Of a stretch of DNA of 64,000 nt, positions 26,407-34,752 are shown piece by piece. A program made the translations under genes and the position numbers. Under the pieces are notes generated by a model, which was given only the letters and a program-made list of their open reading frames with translations, ran no database searches and was not told where the DNA came from. The stretch comes from Clostridium cuniculi (GTDB lineage: Bacteria; Bacillota; Clostridia; Clostridiales; Clostridiaceae). The first letter of the stretch is position 1, and each line of letters opens with the position of its first letter. The stretch is from positions 62,001 to 126,000 of the forward strand of contig NZ_SMUS01000003.1 of the NCBI RefSeq assembly GCF_004353185.1, in the 5' to 3' direction.

Positions 26407-27552
26407 ATGGATGAAAATAAAAGGAATACTATAGAAAAAAGAATGATAGGCTATAATAACTTTAAATGTATAGCAGAGAAATGTAAATTTACATGTTGTT
26501 CTGGATGGGATATTAATATAGATAGTAATACATATGAGAAATGGAATAAAGAAAAGAATAAATGTAAGGACATGTTAAGTAGATTAAAGTTTGTAGATGA
26601 AGATTATATAATTGTTGATAAGAGAACAAGTGAAACATGTCCATTTTTAGATAGTAAAGGACTATGTAATATTGTAAAAAATAATGGAGATGAATATTTA
26701 TCATTAACCTGTCAAAAGTTTCCTAGAATAGAAAATACATTTGAAGAAATAAGGGAGCTTACATTATCATGTTCATGTCCAGAAGTAGTAGATATTATAG
26801 ATAAAGTTAAAGAAGAAATAATATTAGTAAAATGTGATAATGATGAGGATACTGACCTACCAATAGAAATAAAAATAAGAGATACTATTATAAAAATAAT
26901 TAAAGAGAAAAATTTAAATATTGAAAGTAAGCTTCTTATAAGTTACAGAATGTTGATAAACATTTTAGATAATGAAGAACTTACAGAAGAAATTGTTTTA
27001 GATGAGCTTAGAAAGTATAATAATATAATTTTACAAGAAGCATTAGAAGATAATAATGATTATAATAAAATATTTAGGAAAATTAATAACTTGTTTTTAG
27101 ATATAATAGAAAATTATAAAAATGTTCCCGTGTTGAAAAGTTCATTAAATGATATTTCACAGGTTTCTATGAAGATTTATAGAGGACAAATAAAAACTAG
27201 TGAATTAATAGGGTTGTGGAATGAATTTATTAATTACTTTAATAAGCATAATGAATTAATTGAAAAGTGTATTGTAACTAAGGTTCTAGGTAATTGTATT
27301 AATGAAGATATAGAAGAAATAGCTATAGGTTTAGAGCTTATAATTTTAGAATATATATTAGTGAGATACAGTGTATTTTTAAAAATGTTTTTAGGAGATA
27401 AGGAAAACTTAGTACAAAATATAAAAGATTATATAGTAGTTTTTTCAAGAATTATAGGTAATAATTCGGATGCAGTTGTTGAGTTTATTGCAGATCAATA
27501 TGGAGATATACTATTTACAGTTGAATATTTGCAAAAAATTTCTATTATATAA
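26407..27552 (+). CDS. FliB-like flagellin lysine-N-methylase family protein
   Basis: The 381-residue protein starts with YNNFKCIAEKCKFTCCSGWDI and has DKRTSETCPFLDSKGLCNIV and SLTCQKFPR. These cysteine groups make up the metal/iron-sulfur-like N-terminal domain of proteins annotated FliB, which methylate flagellin lysines in Salmonella. No flagellar gene is present in the window, so the substrate here may be another protein. The C-terminal 200 residues are helical and weakly conserved. GGAG precedes the ATG. Confidence 0.7.
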   Translation: MDENKRNTIEKRMIGYNNFKCIAEKCKFTCCSGWDINIDSNTYEKWNKEKNKCKDMLSRLKFVDEDYIIVDKRTSETCPFLDSKGLCNIVKNNGDEYLSLTCQKFPRIENTFEEIRELTLSCSCPEVVDIIDKVKEEIILVKCDNDEDTDLPIEIKIRDTIIKIIKEKNLNIESKLLISYRMLINILDNEELTEEIVLDELRKYNNIILQEALEDNNDYNKIFRKINNLFLDIIENYKNVPVLKSSLNDISQVSMKIYRGQIKTSELIGLWNEFINYFNKHNELIEKCIVTKVLGNCINEDIEEIAIGLELIILEYILVRYSVFLKMFLGDKENLVQNIKDYIVVFSRIIGNNSDAVVEFIADQYGDILFTVEYLQKISII

Positions 27553-27570
27553 AGATTGAAGTAGTTATAT

Positions 27571-27605
27571 AAAAAGCTCAAGAGTTAAGGTTCTTGAGCT
27601 TTTTA
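27571..27605 (+). terminator. Terminator after the FliB-like gene
   Basis: AAAAAGCTCAAGA pairs with TCTTGAGCTTTTT across a seven-base loop. Confidence 0.9.
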
Positions 27606-27817
27606 CTTGCATCTGAAAATTTTATAAAGAAAGGATATATTTTTTTGAATACGGCAACTATAGAATATCATTTTTAATATATTTATATTTAATTTTATTT
27701 ATAAGAAATAAAATTAAATATAGTATTATAAAATTTAATAAAAGAAAAAATAAATTTATGTTAAAATTTTAAATAAAAGATAATAATTGGGGGTTTGTTA
27801 AATAAGAGGTGAGTAAG

Positions 27818-28720
27818 GTGGGAATAAAAGCAATAATAGATATTGGATCAAATTCTGTAAGGTTAATAATTTATGAAATAAATGGAGATTCAACATTTAA
27901 AGTACTTAATGAAGAAAAAAGAACAATTAGATTAGGAAGTTATTTAACAGAAAGTGATTACTTGGCTGATAATGGACTACATATACTTCTTAATGTACTA
28001 AGGGTATTTAAAAATATATGTGAAAGATATGACGTTGGAGAAATATATGTTGTTGCAACAGAAGCTATTAGAAGATCTGTAAATAAACATCATATATGTA
28101 ATAAAGTTAAGTTGGATTTGGGATTAAAAGTAAATATTTTATCTGGATTGGAAGAGGCGAAGTATGGATATTTAGCAATTAAAAATTCAATGATAGAAAA
28201 AGATGCTATTTTATTAGATTTAGGTGGTTCCAGCATGGAAATTACACTTATGGAAAATGGAAAGCTTAAAGAAACTATAAGTTTACCATTAGGAAGTATT
28301 CCTCTTACTAAGATGTTTAATAATCTTGAAAGTAAAGAAAAGGAGATTGAACTGAATAAATTTATTTATGATAAACTTAATGAAATATCTTGGTTAAAGA
28401 AAAATAATGAATTGAATGTAATTGGAATTGGTGGTATTGCAAAACATATAGGGAGAGTATCTAAGGGTGATGAAGATTATCCCAAAGAATTACTTCATAA
28501 TTATAGTATGAAAAGAGATGAGATTTCTAAAATATATGTTGAGTTTTTAAAATTACCTATGAATGAAAGAAGTGAATTTAAGGGTTTATCAAAAAAGAGA
28601 GCTGAAATATTTGCAGCACCTCTGGGAGCTATTTTGTTAATGCTTAAATATTTTAATTCAGAAAAGTTTATTATAAGTGCCATAGGACTTAGAGAAGGTA
28701 TAATTTATGAAAATCTATAA
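27818..28720 (+). CDS. Ppx/GppA-family phosphatase
   Basis: The 301-residue protein has the ASKHA fold of exopolyphosphatase / guanosine pentaphosphatase: phosphate-1 loop IDIGSNSVRL, LSGLEEAKYGY, phosphate-2 loop LLDLGGSSMEI and GIGGIAKHIGR. It lacks the C-terminal HD-like domain of long E. coli Ppx, as is common in clostridia. The likely start is the GTG at 27818, where AGAGGTG is 6 bases upstream. A GTG nine bases earlier would overlap that site. It probably acts on polyphosphate or (p)ppGpp. Confidence 0.88.
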   Translation: MGIKAIIDIGSNSVRLIIYEINGDSTFKVLNEEKRTIRLGSYLTESDYLADNGLHILLNVLRVFKNICERYDVGEIYVVATEAIRRSVNKHHICNKVKLDLGLKVNILSGLEEAKYGYLAIKNSMIEKDAILLDLGGSSMEITLMENGKLKETISLPLGSIPLTKMFNNLESKEKEIELNKFIYDKLNEISWLKKNNELNVIGIGGIAKHIGRVSKGDEDYPKELLHNYSMKRDEISKIYVEFLKLPMNERSEFKGLSKKRAEIFAAPLGAILLMLKYFNSEKFIISAIGLREGIIYENL

Positions 28721-28783
28721 ATATTCATATGTTATCTATATCTTAATGTAGTTTTAATATATATCATAAGAAATTATTAATTT

Positions 28784-28813
28784 AGAGGACTAATTAAGTT
28801 TAGTTCTTTTTTT
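28784..28813 (+). terminator. Terminator after the Ppx/GppA gene
   Basis: AGAGGACTAA pairs imperfectly with TTAGTTCTTT and is followed by T residues. The same core recurs at 47105 and 50007. Confidence 0.75.
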
Positions 28814-29103
28814 ATTGAAATAAGGCTTAATTTACTTAAGTAGGAAGAAATGATTTATGATAGTACAATATAGAAATTAATACATTAATTATCAATTGAT
28901 AATACAATTGTATTTAAAGTATTTAATTTGCTTATAAATGTAACCATATAGAAAATATAGTTATTTACAGGAAAATTGGAAAATATAAAGGTAAAATCAA
29001 GGAAAAATAAGGTTTCGAGTTATTGGGTAAAGTGGTAAAAGAAAGAAAAAATTTATAAAAATCTATAAACGTTAAAAGAAAATTAACAAAAACATTATTA
29101 ATT
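28814..29103. other. Intergenic region upstream of the Fur-box operon
   Basis: AT-rich sequence without a supported gene. A 16-bp perfect palindrome ATTATCAATTGATAAT lies at 28888-28903, more than 200 bases from the operon promoter. It could be a distal regulator site, but nothing else supports that. Confidence 0.35.
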
Positions 29104-29136
29104 GATATTGAATATCATTATTCTCTCTAGTATAAT
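29104..29136 (+). promoter_or_regulatory. Fur box overlapping an operon promoter
   Basis: GATATTGAATATCATTATT (29104-29122) matches 15 of 19 positions of the classical Fur consensus GATAATGATAATCATTATC. It overlaps the -35 box TTGAAT (29108-29113), which lies 17 bp from the -10 box TATAAT (29131-29136). Iron-loaded Fur bound here would block polymerase, so the operon downstream should be induced in iron starvation. Confidence 0.75.
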
Positions 29137-29164
29137 GTACAAGTAATTCAAAAGAGGTGATATT

Positions 29165-29791
29165 ATGCAATATATTTTTATAAATCCTGTTGTGGATAAA
29201 ATGTACAATAAAGAAGAATTAAATGAAGTTTTAGTTAAAAATAACTATAAACGAATAGGAGTAGAAAAGGATTGGCATGGAATTGTTAAGGAAAAATATA
29301 AGGAAGTTATTAATAAAACTAATTTAACTATTTTAGATAGAAGATGTCCATTAGCTATTGAAAAGATAGAAAAATATGTAGATGATGAAAAGGTTATAAT
29401 ACCTAAAATTGAACCTATTTTAATACATTGTGCTATGGAGATTGCAAATAGAGAAGAGTTAAAAGGTAAAAGAAAAATAATTACAACACCATGTGAAAGT
29501 TTAGCAGTTCATGGAAATCGTTTAAACTTAGATGAAACTATATTTATAAGTTGGAAGGAATTTTTAAGTAGCTTACATAGTAAAGAAAATCTAAAAAATA
29601 ATTATATTGATTGTAGTCCTATTCCTTTGGGATATTTTGATTCTTTAGGAGTAAAAATTAAGAGTATTTCTGGTAAAGATAATATAAAAGAGTGTTTTAA
29701 AAATAATCTATATTATGAAAACAATTTAGTAGAAATGCTTTATTGTGATAATGGATGTAATAATGGAGATGGAGTATTAATAAATGAATAA
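29165..29791 (+). CDS. Small protein with H-cluster-like cysteine pattern
   Basis: The 208-residue protein resembles a shrunken [FeFe]-hydrogenase catalytic domain. RRCPLAIEKIEKY matches the TSCCP...IEKY region, TTPCES the MPC motif, LDETIFISWKEFLSSL the VLTTRELARLI strand-helix, and ExxxCxxxCxxGxG (EMLYCDNGCNNGDG) the C-terminal EVMACxxGCxxGGG. The four cysteines that hold the [4Fe-4S] part of the H-cluster are therefore in place. The proton-relay Cys and the Lys after MPC are missing, and there is no ferredoxin part. An iron-sulfur sensor or carrier seems more likely than a hydrogenase. First gene of the Fur-box operon; it overlaps the permease gene by 8 bases. Confidence 0.6.
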   Translation: MQYIFINPVVDKMYNKEELNEVLVKNNYKRIGVEKDWHGIVKEKYKEVINKTNLTILDRRCPLAIEKIEKYVDDEKVIIPKIEPILIHCAMEIANREELKGKRKIITTPCESLAVHGNRLNLDETIFISWKEFLSSLHSKENLKNNYIDCSPIPLGYFDSLGVKIKSISGKDNIKECFKNNLYYENNLVEMLYCDNGCNNGDGVLINE

Positions 29792-30548
29792 AAGTAAAGC
29801 AATAAAAACATCAATTTCTATTATAGTAATTATTTTTATATGGGCAGTAGTTACAGAAATGGAGTTGGTTAGCTCATATATTTTACCATCACCACTAAAA
29901 GTATTAGATAGTTTATGTAAAATGATTAAAACAGGAGAAATATTTGAGGATATTTATATAAGTTACATAAGAGTTTTTAAAGGGTTCTTTTTAGCTACAC
30001 TATCAGCATTTTTACTTGCAATGGTAAGAGTTATTTTACCTAAATGTAATGATTACTATGAAACTATTGTTCAATTTTTAAAGAATGTGCCACCATTAAG
30101 TTTAATATCATTATTAATTTTATGGTTTGGTATAGGAGAAACAACAAAAATAGCCATTATAGTATTAACAGCCTTTTTCCCTATATATTTAAATACAGTA
30201 AAAGGATTTGTAAGTTGTGATAAAAAGTTATTAGAAGTTGGACAAGTATATGGATATTCAAAAGTAAATAGTTTTTTTAAGATAATGTTACCATATGCTA
30301 TGTCTGATATATTGGTTGGAATGAGAATTGGTTTAGGATATAGTTGGAGAGCAATAATAGGTGCAGAAATGATTGCAGCTTCATCGGGATTAGGACATAT
30401 GATTTTATTTGCCCAACAAATGTCTAGAACAGATAAAGTAATAGTTGGAATTTTAGTAATAGGTATAGTAGGTTATTTAACTGATAGATTATTTGCATTT
30501 ATAATTAATAAATCTTTGAAAGGATCTGAAAAAAATGGATGGGATTAA
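29784..30548 (+). CDS. NitT/TauT-type ABC importer permease
   Basis: The 254-residue permease has six helices and the cytoplasmic EAA loop (EVGQVYGYSKVNSFFKIMLP). YILPSPLKVLDSL near the start is typical of the SsuC/TauC/nitrate group. It works with the ATPase that overlaps its end by 14 bases and with the lipoprotein downstream. Family members carry sulfonates, nitrate, bicarbonate, thiamine precursors or riboflavin, so the substrate here is open. The Fur box upstream argues for a substrate linked to iron. Confidence 0.9.
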   Translation: MNKSKAIKTSISIIVIIFIWAVVTEMELVSSYILPSPLKVLDSLCKMIKTGEIFEDIYISYIRVFKGFFLATLSAFLLAMVRVILPKCNDYYETIVQFLKNVPPLSLISLLILWFGIGETTKIAIIVLTAFFPIYLNTVKGFVSCDKKLLEVGQVYGYSKVNSFFKIMLPYAMSDILVGMRIGLGYSWRAIIGAEMIAASSGLGHMILFAQQMSRTDKVIVGILVIGIVGYLTDRLFAFIINKSLKGSEKNGWD

Positions 30549-31248
30549 GTTAGTTAATGTTAATAAGTTTTATAATGTTGAAAAAGAGTGTATAAAAGTT
30601 TTAGATGGAATTAATTTGAATATACCATCAAATAAAATAACAGTAATTTTAGGAAGAAGTGGCTGTGGAAAAACAACTTTATTAAGACTTGTAGCGGGAA
30701 TAGAAAAATTTGAACAAGGAGATATTCAAGGAGCTAACTTAAAAAGAAAAGCATATGTATTTCAAGAAGATAGATTAATGCCATGGTTAGATGTAAAAAA
30801 GAATATTACTTTTGGTATAAAAAATAAAGATGTGGATAATAAAAAAATTGATGAAATAATTCAAACTGTTGGATTAGAAAGTTTTTGTAGTGCTTATCCA
30901 AGTCAGTTATCTGGTGGTATGAAACAGAGAGTATCTATTGCAAGAGCTTTTGCATATAATCCAGATTTTATAATGATGGATGAACCATTTTCAGCTTTAG
31001 ATTTTTTTACTAGAAAGCAGATGCAAGAAGAACTTTTAAGAATACATAAAAAAACATTATGTTCTATTTTATTTGTAACACATAGTATAGATGAAGCTCT
31101 TATTCTTGGAGATAAAATAGTAATTCTTGAAAAGGGTATTATTAAATCAGAGTATGAAATTCATGAAGAAAGTGATAAAAGAGATTTACTATCAGAAAAG
31201 TATTTAGATTTAAAAAAGAAAATAATGAATGACTTAAAAGTCGTTTAA
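30535..31248 (+). CDS. NitT/TauT-type ABC importer ATPase
   Basis: The 237-residue ATPase has Walker A GRSGCGKTT, Q-loop VFQEDRLMPW, signature LSGGMKQR and Walker B FIMMDEPFSALD. The RLMPW pattern after the Q-loop Gln is characteristic of the SsuB/TauB/NrtD group. It overlaps the permease gene and sits 20 bases upstream of the binding-protein gene. It powers the importer in this Fur-box operon. Confidence 0.92.
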   Translation: MDGIKLVNVNKFYNVEKECIKVLDGINLNIPSNKITVILGRSGCGKTTLLRLVAGIEKFEQGDIQGANLKRKAYVFQEDRLMPWLDVKKNITFGIKNKDVDNKKIDEIIQTVGLESFCSAYPSQLSGGMKQRVSIARAFAYNPDFIMMDEPFSALDFFTRKQMQEELLRIHKKTLCSILFVTHSIDEALILGDKIVILEKGIIKSEYEIHEESDKRDLLSEKYLDLKKKIMNDLKVV

Positions 31249-31268
31249 ATAAACAAAGGAGAATAAAA

Positions 31269-32246
31269 ATGAAAGCAATAAGAAAAAAAGTAGCAGTAGC
31301 GTTAGCTATGGTAACGATTATAACATCTATGGTAGGTTGTACAAGTAATAAATCAAGTGAGGTATCATCAAATGAGGCTTTAACTGAACTTGTATTAACA
31401 CATGTAACATCACCATTAAATGTGCCAAGTATAATACAAAAAAATAAAGAAATTTTTAAAGAAGAGTTTAGTAAGAATGGTAAGAATATTGAAATTAAGT
31501 ATGCTGAATTAACTTCAGGATCTGATCAAACTCAAGCATTAGCATCAGGAGATGTAGATATATTATATGCAGTTGGAGGAACATCTGTAGTTTTATCTGC
31601 GGCTAATAATGCTGATATAAAAGTATTAAATATGTATAGTAGATCTCCAGAAGCATTTTGTATGTACTCAGCTGATGAAAATATAAAATCTGCTGAAGAG
31701 TTAAGAGGAAAAACTATAGCAGGACCAGTTGGAACAAATTTACATCAATTATTAGTGGCATACCTTGAAGAAGCAGGAATGACTATTGAGGATGTTAACT
31801 ATGTAAATATGTCTATAGCTGATGCAAAAGCAGCATTAGATGGTGGAAGTGTTGATGCAGCATTAGTAGCAGGTCCTACGGCATATAAAGCAAAGCAACA
31901 AGGATATAATTTAGTTACTAATGGAGAAGGATTAACAGATGCTATCATTGCAGTAGCAGTTAGAGAAGATTTTTACAATGAGCATAAGGAAGAAGTAGAA
32001 ATATTTATGAATGCTCAAGCTGAAATTATTGATTATATAGAAAATAATTATGATGAAACTATGGATATTGTTGCTAAGGAACTTGATTTAGATAGAGCTG
32101 CAGTTGAAGAAATGTACAAGCAATATGATTTCAATATTGAAATAACAGAAGAAGATAAAAAAGCATTCCAAAATGTAGCAGACTTTATGTACGAGACAGA
32201 AATGATTGAAGAAAAACTTGATACAAGTAAGCTTTTCTTAGATTAA
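31269..32246 (+). CDS. ABC importer substrate-binding lipoprotein (SsuA/NMT1-like)
   Basis: The 325-residue protein has a lipoprotein signal with the lipobox around MVGC (residues about 18-21). The SsuA/THI5-like fold follows: LVLTHVTSPLNVPSII, ASGDVDILYAVGGTS and KTIAGPVGTNLHQLLVAYL. The chain has only one cysteine in the mature part, so a metal or Fe-S cargo would not be bound by thiols. The ligand cannot be read from sequence. AAAGGAG precedes the ATG. Confidence 0.9.
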   Translation: MKAIRKKVAVALAMVTIITSMVGCTSNKSSEVSSNEALTELVLTHVTSPLNVPSIIQKNKEIFKEEFSKNGKNIEIKYAELTSGSDQTQALASGDVDILYAVGGTSVVLSAANNADIKVLNMYSRSPEAFCMYSADENIKSAEELRGKTIAGPVGTNLHQLLVAYLEEAGMTIEDVNYVNMSIADAKAALDGGSVDAALVAGPTAYKAKQQGYNLVTNGEGLTDAIIAVAVREDFYNEHKEEVEIFMNAQAEIIDYIENNYDETMDIVAKELDLDRAAVEEMYKQYDFNIEITEEDKKAFQNVADFMYETEMIEEKLDTSKLFLD

Positions 32247-32264
32247 TATAATAGGTGAACTAAA

Positions 32265-32810
32265 ATGATACAAGAAAAAATTAGAGTTAGAGATAATGAT
32301 GATATAATAGAAATTACTTATGAAGATATACTAAAATATCATGGAAAACAAATGATAGGTGGAGCAGCATTAGCCTTTAAAATTATGTTAATGACTTTTC
32401 CTAAGCTTAGTGATGATATTCCAACAAGAGGGAATTTTAGCTTTTACAGTGGAATAGGTGCTAATGGAAGAGGAATAATAGATGCAAGTGAAATGGTTAT
32501 GCGTGTAAAAACTTATAATCAGTTAAGATTAGATTTAGAATATGCTGAAGATAAAATGGGACAAGTAGCTCCAGGTGGGGGTAGATACTACTTTGAAATT
32601 GGATATAATGATAAAATAATTAAATTATATTTAAAAGAAGGTATAATACCAAATGAATTTATGGAGTATTCTAAATTAGCACATAAGTGTAAGGCTGAAA
32701 ATGTTGAAATGAAAAAAGAAGATCAAGAAAAATTATTATCATTAAGACAAGAATTAGCTAAAAGCATTATGGAAGCTAAACCAGAAGATTTATTTGTGAT
32801 TTTAAATTAA
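32265..32810 (+). CDS. FmdE-like protein lacking metal cysteines
   Basis: The 181-residue protein closes the Fur-box operon. YHGKQMIGGAALAFKIM has the layout of the FmdE motif FHGHLCPGxAxGxR, and GIIDASEMV that of CGVDAIQ. Cysteines and the second His are replaced, and the only Cys lies late in the chain. FmdE proteins are linked with molybdenum/tungsten enzymes and formate metabolism. A link here is inference from a weak resemblance. The start is supported by AGGTG. It could bind the imported substrate in the cytosol. Confidence 0.6.
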   Translation: MIQEKIRVRDNDDIIEITYEDILKYHGKQMIGGAALAFKIMLMTFPKLSDDIPTRGNFSFYSGIGANGRGIIDASEMVMRVKTYNQLRLDLEYAEDKMGQVAPGGGRYYFEIGYNDKIIKLYLKEGIIPNEFMEYSKLAHKCKAENVEMKKEDQEKLLSLRQELAKSIMEAKPEDLFVILN

Positions 32811-32854
32811 ATTTATTAAAGTAAATAATCAATTATATGTAAAGTATTAAAAGG

Positions 32855-32905
32855 AGCTGTATCAGATTGGATTTATTAATTCGATCTGATACAGCTTCTT
32901 CTTTT
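32855..32905 (+). terminator. Terminator of the Fur-box operon
   Basis: AGCTGTATCAGAT pairs with ATCTGATACAGCT across a 16-base loop, followed by a T/C-rich tail ending CTTTTT. Confidence 0.85.
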
Positions 32906-33111
32906 TATTCTATTTTATAAGCAAAAATAATGAATTGTACAATAGGTAAATGAGGTTTTTACTAAATTTGGATAAGAAAAGATAGAATAGTAACTTTAAT
33001 TTATAAAAAAGTGATGCTAAAAAATATATTTTGAGACAATATTGACTCAGAAGATATTTTTAAGTATAATGTGAGTAATTCTAAAATATTAAATTAACAG
33101 GAGGTCAAATA
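32906..33111. other. Intergenic region upstream of the beta-hydroxyacid dehydrogenase-like gene
   Basis: AT-rich sequence with no gene. It should hold the promoter of the following oxidoreductase (TATAAT at 33064-33069). Otherwise I see nothing. Confidence 0.35.
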
Positions 33112-33963
33112 ATGAAAATTGCAATTTTAGGTACTGGAACAATGGGGACAGGCCTAGCTAAGGGATTATTAAAGGAGGGGCATGAGTTAATTGTTTATAA
33201 TAGAACAGTAGCTCGAACACAACAATTAGTTGAATTAGGAGCAAAACAGGCCTTATCTCCAGCTGAAGCTATAAAAGAGGCAGATGCTTCTATTTTAGTA
33301 GTAATTGATGGGGATGCAGTAAAAGAAATTTTATTTAATGAAGAAACAAAAAAAGTTATAAGAGGGAAAAATATTTTAAATGTTGCTACAACAAATGCTG
33401 AAGAAATAGAGTCTATTGCGAATGAAGTTATTAAGCTTGGTGGGAATTTAGCAGAGCTATCAATAATGAATAATGCAGATCAAGTAGAAGATAGTCAAGG
33501 GTATTTTCTTTTAGCTTGTGATGAACGTGTTGAGGAGTTTTGGAAAGAAATTTTAAGTGGGGTTGGAGAGACACATCATGTTGGACGAATAGGTGATGCA
33601 TCAAGGGCAGAAACTCCTATTTTATTTAGTAATCTTTTTATGAATATGGCAGTAATATTCTCTACTGCGGCGGCAATAAAGCTTAATATACCAGAGGAAG
33701 TTTTAAAAATGCAACTTTCAATGTTTGTACCAGGTTCAGAGTATGTATTACCTAATCTTCTTCGCAGAGATTATAGTCAAGGATTAGCAACAGTAAGTGG
33801 ATTTAAAGATTCTTCATTAATTGCTGTTAATACAGCAAAATCAGCAAATATACCAACTACTTTGTTGGAAGGAATTGTAGATTTATATAAAGAAGCTGAA
33901 TCTTTAGGATTAGGTAATCAAGGGGAGTCTGCTATTCTAGAAGTTTTGCTAAATAATAAATAA
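33112..33963 (+). CDS. NAD(P)-binding beta-hydroxyacid dehydrogenase / imine-reductase-like protein
   Basis: The 283-residue protein starts with the Rossmann motif ILGTGTMGTGLAKGLLKEGH and has NRTVARTQQLVELGA for NADP binding. The C-terminal all-helical domain is that of 3-hydroxyisobutyrate dehydrogenase-like enzymes. The catalytic Lys in the GxxGxGxxxK segment is absent (GRIGDASRAETP), as in imine reductases and some GlyR-like members. The substrate is unknown. CAGGAGGTC precedes the ATG. The tetR gene downstream may control it. Confidence 0.85.
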   Translation: MKIAILGTGTMGTGLAKGLLKEGHELIVYNRTVARTQQLVELGAKQALSPAEAIKEADASILVVIDGDAVKEILFNEETKKVIRGKNILNVATTNAEEIESIANEVIKLGGNLAELSIMNNADQVEDSQGYFLLACDERVEEFWKEILSGVGETHHVGRIGDASRAETPILFSNLFMNMAVIFSTAAAIKLNIPEEVLKMQLSMFVPGSEYVLPNLLRRDYSQGLATVSGFKDSSLIAVNTAKSANIPTTLLEGIVDLYKEAESLGLGNQGESAILEVLLNNK

Positions 33964-34105
33964 GTTCTTTTTACTATTCAGCTAATATATGAAAGTTAAC
34001 TGTTTCTTCAATACTTTTTAAGTATAAATAAAAAATGAGTTGTCATTGAGAGATTTGAGCCTACAATATATAATGAATTTATAATTAATAGTAGGAGGAG
34101 TGAAT

Positions 34106-34639
34106 ATGAGTACAACTAAAGAGGAACAGTTATTAAAAAGCTTAGCAGTAACAATAATTGATAATCCTAGAAGTACAATAAAAGAACTTGCAGAATCAAT
34201 AGGGATTAGTAAAGCTACGCTACATAGATTTTGTGGTACAAGAGATAATCTTGAAAAGATGTTAATTGAAAAAGCAAGAATATCCCTTGAAGAAATTATA
34301 TTTATAGCTAAAGATGATTACTCTGATTTTTTGGAAGGGTTTAAGTTATTAATAAATGCTCATTATAAAAATAAGGAATTTTTACGTTTTACAAAAGGAT
34401 TTCAGCTTAGCATAGATGAAGAATATTGGAATAAATATATTGAAGCATTAGATTACTTCTTTTTAAATGGACAAAAAAAAGGTGTTTTAAAAATTGATTT
34501 TAATGTTTCCTTTCTTACAGAATTATTTATTGCTACAATTTGTGGTATGGTAGACGGAGAAAAAACAGGTAGATTAGCAGCAAGTGGATTAACGGATGCA
34601 ATTGAGAAATTTTATTTATTTGGCTCCTTTAATAAATAA
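34106..34639 (+). CDS. TetR-type transcriptional regulator
   Basis: The 177-residue protein has a TetR-like N-terminal helix-turn-helix (STIKELAESIGISKATLHRFCGTRDNLEKML) and a helical ligand domain. The chosen ATG at 34106 follows GGAGGAG. A GTG two codons upstream overlaps that site. It sits directly upstream of two TetR-type dyads (34663-34731) and of a YhhN gene, so it most likely represses that gene and perhaps itself. Confidence 0.85.
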   Translation: MSTTKEEQLLKSLAVTIIDNPRSTIKELAESIGISKATLHRFCGTRDNLEKMLIEKARISLEEIIFIAKDDYSDFLEGFKLLINAHYKNKEFLRFTKGFQLSIDEEYWNKYIEALDYFFLNGQKKGVLKIDFNVSFLTELFIATICGMVDGEKTGRLAASGLTDAIEKFYLFGSFNK

Positions 34640-34662
34640 TAAAACTAGAAAGTAAAGAAATG

Positions 34663-34731
34663 AATTTGTTGACGAATCAACAAATTGATGTTAAATTATT
34701 TTTGTTGATAAATCAACAAAAATAATTTAAC
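34663..34731 (+). promoter_or_regulatory. Two TetR-type operators upstream of the yhhN-like gene
   Basis: Operator 1 (34663-34686) has 10-bp perfect arms: AATTTGTTGA-cgaa-TCAACAAATT. Operator 2 (34690-34731) has 19-bp perfect arms, GTTAAATTATTTTTGTTGA with its reverse complement around taaa. Both share the core TTGTTGA-N4-TCAACAA, and centres lie 36 bp apart. TTGACG (34669-34674) and TAAATT (34692-34697) with 17 bp between make a promoter inside the operators. Confidence 0.75.
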
Positions 34732-34752
34732 ATTGAATTGAAAGGAAAAAAT

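Noticed and set aside
28888..28903. A 16-bp palindrome as a second Fur box
   Set aside because: The half-sites are in the wrong order for the Fur consensus and it is over 200 bases from the promoter.
34690..34731. The long perfect inverted repeat as a terminator
   Set aside because: It has no T run after the stem, it contains promoter boxes, and it shares its core with a second dyad, so an operator fits better.
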